From: Carallia brachiata | Taxonomy: Eukaryota > Streptophyta > Magnoliopsida > Malpighiales > Rhizophoraceae | Length of the DNA: 64,000 nucleotides | NCBI GenBank assembly: GCA_021464245.1 | Contig: JADCRB010000066.1 | Span: forward strand, 2,433,461-2,497,460 | Direction of reading: 5' to 3' | Shown here: in pieces, positions 62,401 to 64,000 of the stretch | How the letters are laid out: each line of letters begins with the position of its first letter | How positions within the stretch are numbered: position 1 is the stretch's first letter | Translations under genes and position numbers: made by a program | Notes under the pieces: model-generated | Told to the model about the DNA's origin: nothing | What the model saw: only the letters and a program-made list of their open reading frames with translations | Database searches by the model: none

Positions 62401-63300
62401 TCAAAAAGCCATTAAAATGCAAGAAAATCACTTATTTAAGAAATAAAGTAATTTAGCATCTTTATATCGTTACACAAGTGGTCTTATGCAGCTTATAAAT
62501 GCAATTACGATCAATGGAACACTTATTAGAGGGAATTGAATGCATTTAACACCCCAAAAGGTGTTGGAAATGGTTTTTGCATTAAATTAAAGTTTTTGTA
62601 AGCATTTATACTTCATTTAAGTTTAATTTGGGTTAAATAAGCCATTAAAATCCAAGAAAATCACTTATTTGCATGAAATGAAGTAATTTAGCCTCTTTAT
62701 TCATGACACAAATGGTCTTATGCAACTAATAATGCAAATTTTGATCAATTGCACACTAATTAGAGGGAATTGAATGCATTTAACACCCCAAAAGGTTTGG
62801 AAATGGTTTTTGCATTGAAATTAAAGTTTTTGTAAGCATTTATACTTAATTTAAGTTTAATTTGGGTTAAATAAGTCATTAAAATGCAAGAAAATCACTT
62901 ATTTGCAAAAATGAAGTATTTAGCCTCTTTATTCGTGACACAAATGGTCTTATGCAACCAATAAATGCAAATTTTGATCAATTGCACACTTGTTGGAGGG
63001 AATTGAAAGCATTTAACACCCCAAAAGGTGTTGGAAATGGTTTTTACATTGAAAGTAAAGGTTTTGTAAGCATTTATGCTTAATTTAAGTTAATTTGGGT
63101 TAAATAAGCCATTTAAAATGCAAGAAAATCACTTATTTTCAAGAAATAAAGTAATTTAGCCTCTTTATTTGTGAGACAAATGGTCTTATGCAGCTAATAA
63201 ATGCAAATACGATAAATTGAACACTTATTAAAGGGAATTGAATGCATTTAACCCCAAAATGTTGGAAATGGTTTTTGCATTGAAATTAAAGGTTTTTTTA
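59500..63300. repeat. ~3.8-kb duplication in the satellite, copy 2
   Basis: Second copy of the 51.3-55.1 kb block. The offset shrinks gradually through one-base deletions. A shorter part of the block (with AAATGCTCTTATG and GTTAGAGAGAATTG) also occurs at about 58.2-59.3 kb and 62.9-64.0 kb, giving four copies of that part. Confidence 0.82.
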
Positions 63301-64000
63301 AGCATTTAAACTTCATTATGTTTAATTTGGGTTAAATAAGCCATTAAAATCCAAGAAAATCACTTATTTGCATGAAATGAAGTAATTTAGCCTCTTTATT
63401 CATGACACAAATGGTCTTATGCAACTAATAATTGCAAATTTTGATCAATTGCACACTAATTAGAGGGAATTGAATGCATTTAACACCCCAAAAGGTGTTG
63501 GAAATGGTTTTTGCATTGAAATTAAAAGTTTTTGTAAGCATTTGTACTTAATTTAAGTTTAATTTGGGTTAAATAAGTCATTAAAATGCAAGAAAATCAC
63601 TTATTTGCAAGAAATGAAGTGATTTAGCCTCTTTATTCGTGACACAAATGCTCTTATGCAACCAATAAATGCAAATTTTGATCAATTGCACACTTGTTAG
63701 AGAGAATTGAAAGCATTTAACACCCCAAAAGGTGTTGGAAATGGTTTTTACATTGAAAGTAAAGGTTTTTGTAAGCATTTATGCTTAATTTAAGTTTAAT
63801 TTTGGTCAAATAAGCCATTAAAATGCAAGAAAATCACTTATTTTCAAGAAATAAAGTAATTTAGCATCTTTATTCGTTACACAAATGGTCTTATGCAGCT
63901 AATAATGCAAATTACGATCAATTGAACACTTATTAGAGGGAATTGAAAGCATTAACACACACCCCAAAAGGTGTTGAAATGGTTTTTGCATTGAAATTAA

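Larger units (their letters stand above)
38828..64000. repeat. 237-bp satellite array, right part (subfamily II), runs off the window
   Basis: About 107 further monomers of subfamily II. Common variants are CAACCAATAAATGC with CACTTGTTGGAGGG and TACATTGAAAGTAAAGG, alternating with GCAGCTAATAAATGC types, plus AAATGTCTTGG and GTGAGACAAATGG types. A single N join lies at 42918. 38828-42918 shows a loosely ordered mixture with many one-base deletions; from 43 kb large duplications are visible. No other element seen to the window end. Confidence 0.95.

Noticed and set aside
44080..63778. Recurrent minus-strand open frames of about 65 residues, nearly identical, in the satellite
   Set aside because: The monomer is 237 bp (79 codons), so one stop-poor frame repeats in every monomer. 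The similarity is that of the repeat itself, the frame is broken in many monomers, and the sequence shows no domain or codon signature.
7827..64000. CRISPR array
   Set aside because: Repeats are directly abutting with no unique spacers, and the context is eukaryotic.
7827..64000. Confirmed centromere
   Set aside because: Satellite with higher-order repeats is suggestive only; there is no CENH3 or cytogenetic evidence in sequence, and the neighbouring chromodomain does not look like the CRM centromeric type.
7827..64000. tRNA, rRNA or small RNA genes in the array
   Set aside because: I found no cloverleaf, A/B box or rRNA-like stretch; the sequence is explained by the monomer throughout.

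Overview
This window looks like repetitive heterochromatin from a plant nuclear genome, and I see no intact host gene in it. The plant assignment rests on decayed Ty3/gypsy chromovirus (LTR retrotransposon) sequence at the left edge and on a very long AT-rich satellite array filling the rest. I cannot name the species.

Layout. (1) 1-1857: a plus-strand remnant of a Ty3/gypsy element. It holds the end of gag with a zinc knuckle, the start of the aspartic protease, then (after an internal deletion) reverse transcriptase and RNase H, all broken by stops and frameshifts. (2) About 1858-3158: the opposite strand carries the 3' end of a chromovirus, read right to left: integrase C-terminus, chromodomain with one premature stop, a polypurine tract and an LTR of roughly 840-890 bp with a TATA box and poly(A) signal. 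(3) About 3159-3484: a second, better preserved plus-strand RNase H piece. (4) 3485 to about 7826: a minisatellite of roughly 80 units of 49-57 bp, each with a TATA-box-like TATAAAAGG core; it begins just after the second RNase H piece. (5) About 7827 to the end: a tandem array of a 237-bp satellite monomer (about 29% GC by hand count), roughly 235-240 monomers allowing for a 947-bp gap, with no other element visible inside it.

The satellite is not uniform. To the left of about 23.6 kb one set of variants dominates; to the right another set does. Several scales of higher-order structure can be seen: a 7-monomer unit (about 1.66 kb) at the left edge, a block of up to about 1.6-1.8 kb present four times between 10 and 23.6 kb, an 8-monomer unit (about 1.87 kb) present four times between 23.7 and 31.6 kb, a 5-monomer derivative at 35-38 kb, and multi-kilobase duplications in the last 22 kb. 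Variants at CpG sites look like methylation-driven decay.

Assembly caution: six single-N joins, a 20-N gap and the 947-N gap lie in the array. Most of those I could check join monomers out of phase, and several stretches are peppered with one-base deletions relative to near-identical copies nearby, which looks like uncorrected long-read error. Array length and order should be treated as provisional. Nothing here works as a gene set; the biology lies in the repeat structure.
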